Part shown: positions 26,396-34,457 of the stretch, piece after piece
Layout: each line of letters begins with the position of its first letter
How positions within the stretch are numbered: the stretch's first letter is position 1
Assembly: GCF_005889725.1 (NCBI RefSeq)
Contig: NZ_VCKX01000056.1
Span: 1-51,185 of the forward strand
Length of the DNA stretch: 51,185 nucleotides
Direction of reading: 5' to 3'
Origin: Nonomuraea zeae
GTDB lineage: Bacteria; Actinomycetota; Actinomycetes; Streptosporangiales; Streptosporangiaceae
The notes under the pieces: generated by a model
The model's input: the letters and a program-made list of their open reading frames with translations, nothing else
What the model was told of the DNA's origin: nothing
Databases searched by the model: none
Position numbers and translations under genes: made by a program

Positions 26396-27733
26396 CTAGA
26401 CCCCGGCGGGCAACTCGATCAGCTCCACCTGCTCACCGGCCCACCCCGGCGGGACGGCGGCCAGGGCGTCGGCCAGCGCCGCTCCCCAGAGCGAGCCCGG
26501 GCGGTCGTGGCCCACGGGAACGGCGCCCCGGCCCGACCTCCGTACCGGGACCAGGCGGGTGTCGTGGGGGTGCGCCCGTACCTCGCCGGCCAGGGCGCTC
26601 GCCTCGTGCCGCACCGGCGTACCGGCCAGCTCGCGCAGGATGGGGGCCAGCAGGGTGAGGGCGGCGGCGAGGGCCGCGAACGGGTTCCCCGGCAGGCCCA
26701 CGAGCAGGCGCCCGCCCGGCAGCCTGGCCAGCAGCTGCGGGTGGCCCGGCCGCACGGCCACGCCGTCGATCAGCACGTCGGCACCCAGGTCGCCGAGCAC
26801 CTTCCGCAGGTGATCGGCGGGCCCCTTCGCGGAGGCCCCGCACACGACCAGCACGTCAGCCGCCGAGGCCGGCGCGAAGGCGGCCCCGGGCGACGCGCTG
26901 GCAGGCCCGGGCGGCGCGGTGGCGGGCCTGGATGGGAGGGCGAGGGCGTCGTGGAGGGGGTGAGCGCCGTCGGGGAGCCGGAGCGTGCCGGCGATCCGGC
27001 CGCCGGCCCACTCGACCAGCCCGGGCAGGAACGGCCCGATGGCGTCGCGGACGCGTCCGGGCCCGGGGAGCCCTTGCTGGACCACCTCGTCCCCGGTGAC
27101 CAGCACCGTCACGCGCGGCCTGGGGCGGACCAGGAGCACGTCGTGCCCGAGCCCCGCGGCCAGCCCGAGCGCCACGGGCGTCACCACCGTGCCCGCGCCC
27201 AGCACGACAGCGCCCTCGGCGATGTCCTCGCCCCTGCGCCGGATGTGCCGCCCCACCTCCACGGCGCCCTCGATCCAGACGTCGTCGCCCCATGCGGGAA
27301 CCCTCGCCGCCCGCATGCGCGACACCGGCCCACCCGAAACCGGACCACTTGACGCCGACCCGCCTGAGGCCGGTGCGATCGTGACGCGCTCCCATGGGAC
27401 CACCGCCTCGGCGCCGCCGGGCACCGGGGCGCCGGTGGCGATCTCCACCGCCTCCCCCGGCCGCAGCTCCGCCGCGTGCACGGCGCCCCCGGCCAGCACG
27501 CGCCCGACCACGCGCCAGGGGCCATCCCCCGCCACGGCGTAGCCGTCCATCGCCGACACGTCCGCCCCCGGCACGGCGACCAGGGCGCGCAACGGCACGG
27601 CCAGACGGGAGCCGAGCGCCTCGTCAAGGGGCACCGGCACGGGTTCCAACGGACAGGCAGCCTCGGCCGCGAGCGCTCGCGCGGAGGTCCATGACATCGC
27701 TTCCACCACTGGATCATGCCGAACATCGGTCAC
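26396..27733 (-). CDS. moeA: Molybdopterin molybdenumtransferase MoeA
   Basis: A 445-residue MoeA-type protein that inserts molybdate into adenylated molybdopterin. Motifs in order: DVSAMDGYAV near residue 60, PGEAVEIATGAPVP, VLVTGDEVV near 225, and GLPGNPFAALAA near 370. The start is set at GTG 27733 because AAGGAG ends seven bases before it; the in-frame ATG at 27763 lies inside the palindromic operator. Its place between oxc and the formate dehydrogenase genes, facing a shared divergent operator, suggests a dedicated copy that serves the molybdenum formate dehydrogenase. Confidence 0.92.
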   Translation of the reverse strand: MTDVRHDPVVEAMSWTSARALAAEAACPLEPVPVPLDEALGSRLAVPLRALVAVPGADVSAMDGYAVAGDGPWRVVGRVLAGGAVHAAELRPGEAVEIATGAPVPGGAEAVVPWERVTIAPASGGSASSGPVSGGPVSRMRAARVPAWGDDVWIEGAVEVGRHIRRRGEDIAEGAVVLGAGTVVTPVALGLAAGLGHDVLLVRPRPRVTVLVTGDEVVQQGLPGPGRVRDAIGPFLPGLVEWAGGRIAGTLRLPDGAHPLHDALALPSRPATAPPGPASASPGAAFAPASAADVLVVCGASAKGPADHLRKVLGDLGADVLIDGVAVRPGHPQLLARLPGGRLLVGLPGNPFAALAAALTLLAPILRELAGTPVRHEASALAGEVRAHPHDTRLVPVRRSGRGAVPVGHDRPGSLWGAALADALAAVPPGWAGEQVELIELPAGV

Positions 27734-27744
27734 TGGCACGCTCC

Positions 27745-27778
27745 TTGACCCGTTTTTTTCCATACTGTATACCGAATG
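27745..27778 (+). promoter_or_regulatory. Divergent moeA/panE promoter with island operator
   Basis: On the plus strand TTGACC (27745-27750), 17 bases, then TATACC (27768-27773) is a near-consensus promoter. The operator core ATACTGTAT (27762-27770), in TCCATACTGTATACC, overlaps the -10. Read on the minus strand the same bases place TATACAGTAT about 30 bases before the moeA start, so one site can control both directions. Confidence 0.72.
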
Positions 27779-27787
27779 CACGACGAT

Positions 27788-27806
27788 GGGCCGCGGCCGG
27801 CGGCCC
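27788..27806 (+). other. 5' leader hairpin of the panE transcript
   Basis: GGGCCGC (27788-27794) and GCGGCCC (27800-27806) pair perfectly around a 5-base loop in the roughly 130-base leader between the predicted transcription start and panE. No known riboswitch class is recognised; it may be incidental in this GC-rich DNA. Confidence 0.35.
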
Positions 27807-27909
27807 TCGCGAGTTACGGGACCAGTACCCATTGCGGGCCGCGATCAGCGAGCCGCCTCCAGGTCACGGAAACCCGGACTGACAATCCGACGCGAGAACG
27901 GAGCGCAGC

Positions 27910-28887
27910 ATGAAGGTCGCTGTTCTTGGCGCCGGCGCCATCGGCGCGTACGTGGGGGCCGCCCTCCACCGGGCGGGAGTCGAGGTGCACCTCATCGCGA
28001 GAGGCCAGCACCTGCAGGCGATCCGTAGCGCCGGTGTGCGGGTGCTCACCCCCAGGGGCGACTTCGTCGCCCATCCCCACGCCACCGACGACCCCGCACA
28101 GGTCGGTCCGGTGGACCACGTCTTCCTGGGCCTCAAGGCGAACAGCTACGCCGCGTCCGGCCCCATGATCAAGCCGCTGCTGCACGGGACCACGAGCATC
28201 ATCGCCGCGCAGAACGGCATCCCCTGGTGGTACTTCCACGGGCTCAAGGGCCCCCACGAGGGCTACCGCATCGAGAGCGTCGATCCCGGCGGCGCGGTCA
28301 CGGCCGCGCTGCCGCTGCACCGCGCGATCGGCTGCGTCGTCTACGCCGCCACCGAGATCGAGGAACCGGGCGTGATCCGCCACCTCGAAGGCACCCGCTT
28401 CTCCATCGGCGAGCCGACCGGCGAGCTGACTGTACGCTGCACCGCCTTCAGCGAGGCCGCCGTCGCGGGCGGGCTCAAGTGCCCGGTGGAGCGCGATCTC
28501 CGCCGGGACGTCTGGATCAAGCTGATGGGCAACATCGCCTTCAACCCGATCAGCGCGCTGGCCAGGGCGACCATGGCCGGGATCTGCCGCCACGACGGCG
28601 CCAGGGAGCTGGTCGTGGCCATGATGCGGGAGACGGTCGAGGTGGCCCGGCGGGTCGGCTGCGATCCGGGGATCTCGATCGAGCGCCGGCTGCGGGGCGC
28701 GGAGAAGGCGGGCGAGCACAAGACCTCCACACTTCAGGACCTGGAGAAGGGCAAGCCGCTGGAACTGGACGTGCTGCTGGCCGCGGTGGTCGAGCTGGCC
28801 GACCTGACCGGCGCCGACGTGCCGACGCTGCGTGCGATCCACGCGGTCAGCGATCTGCTGAACGAGAACCTTGTCCGCGCGGTCTAG
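27910..28887 (+). CDS. PanE/ApbA-family reductase, candidate oxalyl-CoA reductase
   Basis: A 325-residue ketopantoate-reductase-type protein: Rossmann motif VLGAGAIGAYVGAAL at the start, LGLKANSY near residue 75, AQNGIPWW near 98, the catalytic Lys in DVWIKLMGNIAFNP near 205 and the C-terminal helical domain. By family it is 2-dehydropantoate 2-reductase (NADPH). In Methylobacterium a PanE homologue (PanE2) encoded with oxalate genes reduces oxalyl-CoA to glyoxylate. Here the gene is encased by moeA, oxc/frc and formate dehydrogenase and shares their operator, so that role is favoured over pantothenate synthesis. No pantothenate gene is nearby. Confidence 0.82.
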   Translation: MKVAVLGAGAIGAYVGAALHRAGVEVHLIARGQHLQAIRSAGVRVLTPRGDFVAHPHATDDPAQVGPVDHVFLGLKANSYAASGPMIKPLLHGTTSIIAAQNGIPWWYFHGLKGPHEGYRIESVDPGGAVTAALPLHRAIGCVVYAATEIEEPGVIRHLEGTRFSIGEPTGELTVRCTAFSEAAVAGGLKCPVERDLRRDVWIKLMGNIAFNPISALARATMAGICRHDGARELVVAMMRETVEVARRVGCDPGISIERRLRGAEKAGEHKTSTLQDLEKGKPLELDVLLAAVVELADLTGADVPTLRAIHAVSDLLNENLVRAV

Positions 28888-28893
28888 CTGGGA

Positions 28894-28917
28894 ATACCGT
28901 AGTCTGTATACAGAATG
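28894..28917 (+). promoter_or_regulatory. Operator-like palindromes before the formate dehydrogenase genes
   Basis: ATACCGTAG (28894-28902, one change from the core) and the 10-bp palindrome CTGTATACAG (28904-28913) lie between the panE stop and the fdh start, abutting the GGAGGG ribosome site. This gives the fdh genes their own control point inside the panE-fdh run. Confidence 0.6.
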
Positions 28918-28925
28918 GAGGGATC

Positions 28926-30827
28926 ATGAGCTATGACCGCCTGACCCATCCACTGGTGCGCGAGAACGGCGTGCTGCGCGAGGCGACGTGGGACGAAGCG
29001 CTGGAGCGAGCGGCCGAGGGTTTTCGCCGCAACGTCGCCAGACACGGCCCCGACAGCTTCGCGATGCTGTCGTGCGCCCGTTCCACCAACGAGATGAACT
29101 ACGTCGGGCAGAAGTTCACCCGCGTGGTGATCGGCACCAACAATGTGGACTCCTGCAACCGCACCTGTCACGCGCCCAGCGTGGCGGGGTTGTCGGCGGT
29201 GTTCGGCAGCGGTGGCGGCACCTCCTCCTACCAGGAGGTGGAGGACACCGACGTGATCGTGATGTGGGGCTCAGCGGCGCGCAACGCCCACCCCATCTTC
29301 TTCCAGCACGTGTTGAAGGGGATCCGCAAGGGCGCGCGGATGTTCGCGGTGGACCCGCGGCGCACCGGCACCGCCCAGTGGGCCGATCTGTGGCTGGGGC
29401 TCAACGTGGGCACCGACATCCCGCTCGCCCACGCGGTGGCCCGCGAGATCATCCACGCCGGGTTGCACAACGAGGAGTTCATCGAGCGCGCCACCACCGG
29501 CTTCGAGGAGTTCAAGGCGTCGGTCGAGCCGTGGACGCTCAGCGCCGCCGAGCAGGTCACCGGCGTGCCGGGGGCGGCCATCCGGGAGCTGGCCCACGCC
29601 TACGCCCGCGCCGACCGCGCCCAGCTCTGCTGGACGCTCGGCATCACGGAGCACCACAACGCGACGGACAACGTACGAGCGCTGATCAACCTGTCCCTGC
29701 TGACCGGCCACGTCGGCCGCTACGGCTCGGGCCTGTCGCCGTTACGCGGCCAGAACAACGTGCAGGGCGGCGGCGACATGGGCGCCATCCCCAACCGGCT
29801 GCCCGGCTTCCAGGACCTCCTCGACCCGGGCGTCAGGGAGCGCTTCGAGGGCGTGTGGGGCAAGGAGATCCAGCCCAGGTACGGGCGCAACCTGACCCAG
29901 ATGCTGGAGGGAATGGCCGACGGCGAGGTGACCACCTGCTACCTGATCGGTGAGAACCCCGTGCAGTCCGAGGCCGACTCGCTCGCCTGCATCAAGCGCC
30001 TGTCCATGCTCGACCACCTCGTCGTGCAGGACATCTTCCTCACCAAGACCGCCCAGATGGCCGACGTCGTGCTGCCGGCCAGCGCCGCGTGGTGCGAGGC
30101 CGACGGCACGTTCACCAACAGCGAGCGCCGGGTCCAGCGGGTGCGCAAGGCCCTGGAGCCGCCGGGCGAGGCCCGCGACGACATCTGGATCATGTGCGAG
30201 CTGGCCCGCAGGCTCGGCCACGACTGGCACTACGACGGCGCGGAAGAGGTCTGGAACGAGCTGCGCGCCCTGTCCCCCCAGCACGCGGGCATGACCTACC
30301 AGCGGCTGACCGATCTTCAGGGCATCCAGTGGCCCTGCCCGTCGGAGGACTCCCTGGAGCCGCCCTACCTGCACGGGCGGCTGTGGGAGAGCGACCCGGT
30401 CCGGCGGGGCACGCCGGCGCCGTTCGCGGTGCTGCGGCACTCGCCGCCGGTGGACCTGCTGGACGAGGAGTATCCGCTGCGGCTGACCACCGGCCGCCGG
30501 CTCGACTCCTACAACACCGGCGTGCAGTCGTCGGGGTTCGCCTCGCCCCTGCGCCGTGGCGAGACCGTCGAGCTGTGCCCGGAGGACGCCGAGCGCCTCG
30601 GTCTGGTCGCGGGCGAAGAGGTGCGGATCAGCTCGCGGCGCGCCTCGGTGATCGCGCCGGTGTACATCGACCCCGCGCTGCGGCCCGGGCTGGTGTTCAT
30701 GACCATGCATTTCCCCGACGACGTGGACACCAACTCCCTCACCATCGAGGCGACCTGCCCGATCGCGGGCACGGCGGAGTTCAAGGCGGCGGCCGTACGC
30801 GTCGAGAAGCTCGTCAAGGCCGGGTGA
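28926..30827 (+). CDS. Formate dehydrogenase catalytic (molybdopterin) subunit without N-terminal FeS domain
   Basis: A 633-residue molybdopterin oxidoreductase. It starts at DRLTHPLVRENG, the point that in single-chain formate dehydrogenases follows the N-terminal [4Fe-4S] domain; that domain is missing here and is found at the end of the protein encoded at 32646-33488. The Mo ligand is Cys81 in CNRTCHAPSVAGL, equivalent to the Sec/Cys-His of FdhF, followed by GSGGGTSSYQEVEDTDVIVMWGSA (bis-MGD site, noted in part) and QGGGDMGA. The C-terminal barrel ends with TTGRRLDSYNTG. It oxidises formate to CO2. ATG 28926 has GGAGGG four bases upstream. Four bases separate it from the next gene. Confidence 0.93.
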   Translation: MSYDRLTHPLVRENGVLREATWDEALERAAEGFRRNVARHGPDSFAMLSCARSTNEMNYVGQKFTRVVIGTNNVDSCNRTCHAPSVAGLSAVFGSGGGTSSYQEVEDTDVIVMWGSAARNAHPIFFQHVLKGIRKGARMFAVDPRRTGTAQWADLWLGLNVGTDIPLAHAVAREIIHAGLHNEEFIERATTGFEEFKASVEPWTLSAAEQVTGVPGAAIRELAHAYARADRAQLCWTLGITEHHNATDNVRALINLSLLTGHVGRYGSGLSPLRGQNNVQGGGDMGAIPNRLPGFQDLLDPGVRERFEGVWGKEIQPRYGRNLTQMLEGMADGEVTTCYLIGENPVQSEADSLACIKRLSMLDHLVVQDIFLTKTAQMADVVLPASAAWCEADGTFTNSERRVQRVRKALEPPGEARDDIWIMCELARRLGHDWHYDGAEEVWNELRALSPQHAGMTYQRLTDLQGIQWPCPSEDSLEPPYLHGRLWESDPVRRGTPAPFAVLRHSPPVDLLDEEYPLRLTTGRRLDSYNTGVQSSGFASPLRRGETVELCPEDAERLGLVAGEEVRISSRRASVIAPVYIDPALRPGLVFMTMHFPDDVDTNSLTIEATCPIAGTAEFKAAAVRVEKLVKAG

Positions 30828-30831
30828 TCAG

Positions 30832-32649
30832 ATGGATTTGAGATTCCGTGGCGCTGAGCCGTCCGAGGAGGAGCGCGCGGCGGTCGACGCCCTGCTGGGT
30901 GCGCCCGCCACCGCCTGGGACGGCGGTACGAGGACCGACGCCGACCTGCGCTCGGCCGCCAAGTCCGAGTCCGCCCGCGACCTGCTGCTGCCCGCGCTGC
31001 ACGCGGTCAACGACCGGATCGGGTGGATCAGCGAGGGCGCGCTCGAATACATCTGCCGGCGGCTCACCGTGCCGCCGGCGGAGGCGTACGGCGTGGCCAC
31101 CTTCTACTCGTTGTTCTCCATGGAGCCGCGCCCCGAGCGGGTGCTGCACGTCTGCACCGACCTGGCCTGCCAGGCCAAGGGCGCACAGCGCGTACGCGAC
31201 CAGGTCGAGGAGCGGCTCGGCCCGCCGGGCACGTCCTGGCACGAGAGCCCCTGCCTCGGCCTGTGCGAGCGGGCCCCGGCCGCGCTCGCCCTCCAGGCCG
31301 GCCTCCCGCCCAAGGCCCAGGTGTACGCCCCGGCGAACCCCGACAGCATGGTCAGCACCGCCGCCGACGCCGTCGCCACCGCGCCGAGCCCCAACGGCAG
31401 CACGCCGCGGCTCGACGTGGCCGGGGACGCGCCGGTCGCCAAGGCGGTGCCGCAGGCCGGGCAGCCCGGCCTGACGCTGCTGCGGCGGGTCGGCACGGTC
31501 GATCCCACGAGCCTGGACGCCTACCGGGCGGCCGGCGGCTACAGCGCCCTGCGCAGGGCGTTCGAGCTCGGGCCCGCCGGGGTGATCCGCGAGGTGCTGG
31601 ATTCCGGCCTGGTCGGCAGGGGCGGCGCGGCCTTCCCGACCGGCCGCAAGTGGGAGGCGACCGCCCGGCAGCCCGACCATCCGCACTATCTGGTGTGCAA
31701 CGCCGACGAGAGCGAGCCTGGCACGTTCAAGGACCGGGTCATCATGGAGGGCGACCCGTACGCGCTGGTCGAGGCCATGACGATCGCCGCCTACGCCACG
31801 GGCTGCGCCAAGGGATACCTCTACATCAGGGGCGAATATCCCCGGGCGACCGCCCGGCTCCAGCACGCCATCGCCACCGCGCGCTCCCGCGGGCTGCTCG
31901 GCGACGACATCCTCGGCAAGGGCCTGTCGTTCGACATCGAGCTGCGAAGAGGCGCGGGCGCGTACATCTGCGGCGAGGAGACCGCGATCTTCAACTCCAT
32001 CGAGGGCCACCGCGGCGAGCCGCGCAGCAAGCCGCCGTTCCCCGTGGAGAAGGGCCTGTTCGGCAAGCCGACGGTGGTCAACAACGTGGAGACCCTGGTC
32101 AACGTGCTGCCGATCCTGGAGGGCGGCGCGCAGGCGTACGCGGCGGCCGAGCCCAAGCTCTTCTGCGTCTCCGGCGCGGTCGAGCGGCCCGGCGTGTACG
32201 AGCTCACGTTCGGCGCCACCCTGCGGGAGCTGCTGGAGCTGGCCGGGACCACCGGCACGACCAGGGCGGTGCTGCTCGGCGGCGCGGCCGGCGCGTTCGT
32301 CACCGACCTGGACATCCCGCTCACCTTCGAGGGCACCAGGAGCGCGGGGGCGACGCTCGGCTCCGGCGTGGTGCTCGTCATCGACGACACCGTGGACCTG
32401 AAGCGGCTCCTGCTGCGCATCGCGGAGTTCTTCCGCGACGAGTCCTGCGGCCAGTGCGTGCCCTGCCGGGTGGGCACCGTACGCCAGGAGGAGGCCCTGC
32501 ACCGGCTGTCGGGCCGGGTCGATCAGAGCGATCTCGTGCTGCTGCGCGAGGTCGGCCAGACCATGCGCGACGCCTCGATCTGCGGCCTCGGACAGACCGC
32601 CTGGAACGCCGTCGAATCGGCCATCGACCGCCTGGGAGTGTTCAAATGA
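30832..32649 (+). CDS. NAD-dependent formate dehydrogenase diaphorase subunit (NuoE-NuoF fusion)
   Basis: A 605-residue fusion. Residues 30-160 are NuoE-like with [2Fe-2S] ligands in CTDLAC and CLGLC. After a Pro/Ala linker, NuoF follows from about 215: NADH/FMN loop GRGGAAFPTGRKW, CNADESEPGTFKDR, GAYICGEETA, and the [4Fe-4S] ligands ESCGQCVPCR with ICGLGQTA. It passes electrons from the FeS relay to NAD+. Such fusions accompany soluble NAD-type formate dehydrogenases. Its stop overlaps the next start by ATGA. Confidence 0.95.
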   Translation: MDLRFRGAEPSEEERAAVDALLGAPATAWDGGTRTDADLRSAAKSESARDLLLPALHAVNDRIGWISEGALEYICRRLTVPPAEAYGVATFYSLFSMEPRPERVLHVCTDLACQAKGAQRVRDQVEERLGPPGTSWHESPCLGLCERAPAALALQAGLPPKAQVYAPANPDSMVSTAADAVATAPSPNGSTPRLDVAGDAPVAKAVPQAGQPGLTLLRRVGTVDPTSLDAYRAAGGYSALRRAFELGPAGVIREVLDSGLVGRGGAAFPTGRKWEATARQPDHPHYLVCNADESEPGTFKDRVIMEGDPYALVEAMTIAAYATGCAKGYLYIRGEYPRATARLQHAIATARSRGLLGDDILGKGLSFDIELRRGAGAYICGEETAIFNSIEGHRGEPRSKPPFPVEKGLFGKPTVVNNVETLVNVLPILEGGAQAYAAAEPKLFCVSGAVERPGVYELTFGATLRELLELAGTTGTTRAVLLGGAAGAFVTDLDIPLTFEGTRSAGATLGSGVVLVIDDTVDLKRLLLRIAEFFRDESCGQCVPCRVGTVRQEEALHRLSGRVDQSDLVLLREVGQTMRDASICGLGQTAWNAVESAIDRLGVFK

Positions 32650-33488
32650 TCCCGCTCCAGCCGCCCCGGCGGCTCATCGACGTCGAGATCGACGGCGAGG
32701 CCGTCCGCGTGCCGGAAGGCTCGACCATCCTCGACGCCTGCTCGGCGGCCGGGAAGGACATCCCGACCCTCTGCTACGGCGACACGCTCACCCCGAAGAA
32801 CGCCTGCCGCGTCTGCGTCGTGGAGGTGGAGGGCGCGAGGACCCTGGCGCCCGCCTGCTCCAGGAAGGCCGAGGCCGGCATGAAGGTCGGCACGGACACC
32901 GACCGGGCCAGGCAGAGCCGCAAGGTGGTGCTGGAGCTGCTCGGCTCCTCGGTGGACCTGTCGACCACGCCCAGGGCCGCCGAATGGGTCGCCGAGTACG
33001 GCGCCGACCCCGCCAGGTTCGGCCCCGGCGCGGCCACCGTCGAGCAGCCCGCGAAGGTGGACAACGACCTCTACGTACGCGACTACAGCAAGTGCATCAT
33101 GTGCTACAAGTGCGTGGACGCCTGCGGCGACCAGTGGCAGAACACCTTCGCCATCGCCGTCGCCGGCCGGGGCTTCGACTCGACGATCTCCACGGAGTTC
33201 GACGCCCCGCTCACCGACTCGGCCTGCGTCTACTGCGGCAACTGCGTCGAGGTGTGCCCGACGGGGGCGCTGTCGTTCAAGACCGAGTTCGACATGCGGG
33301 CCGAGGGCACCTGGGACGAGACGCGGCAGACGGAGACCACGACGATCTGCAGTTACTGCGGGGTCGGCTGCAACCTGACCCTGCACGTGCAGGACAACAA
33401 GATCGTCAAGGTGTCCTCGCCGCACGACAACCCGGTCACCAAGGGCAACCTGTGCGTCAAGGGCCGCTTCGGGTACGGCTATGTGTAG
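32646..33488 (+). CDS. Formate dehydrogenase FeS subunit: NuoG-like N-terminus fused to the catalytic subunit's [4Fe-4S] domain
   Basis: A 280-residue iron-sulfur protein. Residues 1-80 hold a plant-type [2Fe-2S] domain (Cys43, 54, 57, 71). Then come two four-Cys clusters, CIMCYKCVDAC near 150 and CVYCGNCVEVCP near 195. The last 45 residues, CSYCGVGCNLTLHV to LCVKGRFGYG, are the N-terminal [4Fe-4S] domain that normally belongs to the molybdopterin subunit, and the protein stops exactly where that subunit's sequence begins in the gene two places upstream. It overlaps the NuoEF stop by four bases. It should bridge the Mo site and the NAD site. Confidence 0.93.
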   Translation: MIPLQPPRRLIDVEIDGEAVRVPEGSTILDACSAAGKDIPTLCYGDTLTPKNACRVCVVEVEGARTLAPACSRKAEAGMKVGTDTDRARQSRKVVLELLGSSVDLSTTPRAAEWVAEYGADPARFGPGAATVEQPAKVDNDLYVRDYSKCIMCYKCVDACGDQWQNTFAIAVAGRGFDSTISTEFDAPLTDSACVYCGNCVEVCPTGALSFKTEFDMRAEGTWDETRQTETTTICSYCGVGCNLTLHVQDNKIVKVSSPHDNPVTKGNLCVKGRFGYGYV

Positions 33489-33517
33489 CCCGACGGCCCG
33501 GCGGAACGGCGGGCCCG

Positions 33518-34378
33518 GTGTCTAGGGTCACCGTCAAGCGGCACATCCTGCGCGTCAAGGACACCGCCCGCACGCGCAGGATCGACTCGCTGGCCGCCGA
33601 GGAGCCGCTGGAGATCCGGCTCGACGGCACGCCGCTGACCGTCACCATGCGCACCCCCGGCGACGACTTCGACCTCGCCGCCGGGTTCCTGGTCAGCGAG
33701 GGCGCGGTGGGCTCGCCCGACGACATCGCCACGATCCGCTACTGCGCGGGCGCGACGGTGGACGACGGCAACACCTACAACGTCCTGGACGTGCGGCTGG
33801 CGCCCGGCGTGCCGGCGCCGGAGCCGCGTAATTTCTACACCACCTCCTCCTGCGGCGTCTGCGGCAAGGCGTCGCTGGAGGCGGTGCGCACCGTGGCCCG
33901 GTGGAGCGCCGGCGACGACCCGGTCCGGCTGACGCAGTCGGTCGTCGCCGCGCTCCCCGACCGGCTGCGTGCGGCCCAGCGGGTGTTCGACCGGACGGGC
34001 GGGCTGCACGCGGCCGGGCTGTTCACGGCGGACGGCGAGCCGCTGTGCGTGCGGGAGGACGTGGGCCGGCACAACGCGGTGGACAAGCTGCTCGGCTGGG
34101 CGCTCAGGAACGACCGGCTCCCGTTGCGCGGCACCGTGCTGATGGTGTCGGGACGGGCGTCGTTCGAGCTGGTCCAGAAGGCGGTCATGGGCGGCGTCCC
34201 CGTGCTCGCCGCGGTCTCGGCGCCGTCCTCGCTCGCGGCCGAACTGGCCGCTGAAGAGGGGCTGACGCTCATCGGGTTCCTGCGCGGGGATTCGATGAAC
34301 GTCTACACGGGCGAGCGGCGCCTGAACGTCACCCCGAGCGGCGGCTACGGCTCAGCCGCCGCTCAGAGCACGGGGTGA
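33518..34378 (+). CDS. fdhD: Formate dehydrogenase accessory sulfurtransferase FdhD
   Basis: A 286-residue FdhD. The sulfur-carrying Cys pair is in SSCGVCGKAS near residue 111, with PLEIRLDG and GDDFDLAAGFLVSEG before it and REDVGRHNAVDKLLG and MVSGRASFELVQKA after. FdhD passes sulfur from the cysteine desulfurase to the Mo cofactor, which formate dehydrogenases need for activity. I take GTG 33518 (SRVTVKRH) as start; no strong ribosome site is visible. It ends the rightward fdh run 30 bases after the FeS subunit. Confidence 0.95.
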   Translation: MSRVTVKRHILRVKDTARTRRIDSLAAEEPLEIRLDGTPLTVTMRTPGDDFDLAAGFLVSEGAVGSPDDIATIRYCAGATVDDGNTYNVLDVRLAPGVPAPEPRNFYTTSSCGVCGKASLEAVRTVARWSAGDDPVRLTQSVVAALPDRLRAAQRVFDRTGGLHAAGLFTADGEPLCVREDVGRHNAVDKLLGWALRNDRLPLRGTVLMVSGRASFELVQKAVMGGVPVLAAVSAPSSLAAELAAEEGLTLIGFLRGDSMNVYTGERRLNVTPSGGYGSAAAQSTG

Positions 34379-34380
34379 CA

Positions 34381-34434
34381 ACAGGGATGCCGTACGGCCG
34401 CGCTGGCCCCCAGCCGCCGTATGGCGTCCCCTGT
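34381..34434. terminator. Long hairpin between convergent fdhD and marR genes
   Basis: Arms 34381-34398 and 34416-34434 pair almost completely (one bulge, two G-T type pairs), with an inner GCTGG/CCAGC stem at 34402-34414. Its position suggests a bidirectional terminator closing the oxalate/formate island. Confidence 0.7.
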
Positions 34435-34457
34435 TTCCAGCTCAACGCCGCGCCCGC

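Noticed and set aside
23467..26658. Long plus-strand open frame opposite frc and oxc
   Set aside because: Same shadow effect of high third-position GC; no domain signal, and both opposite-strand genes are well supported.
27733..27832. Longer moeA starts, including ATG 27763
   Set aside because: They lie in or beyond the promoter/operator; GTG 27733 has AAGGAG seven bases upstream.
28227..28925. Upstream in-frame extension of the formate dehydrogenase subunit
   Set aside because: It overlaps panE entirely, has no [4Fe-4S] motif, and ATG 28926 has a good ribosome site. So it does not supply the missing FeS domain.
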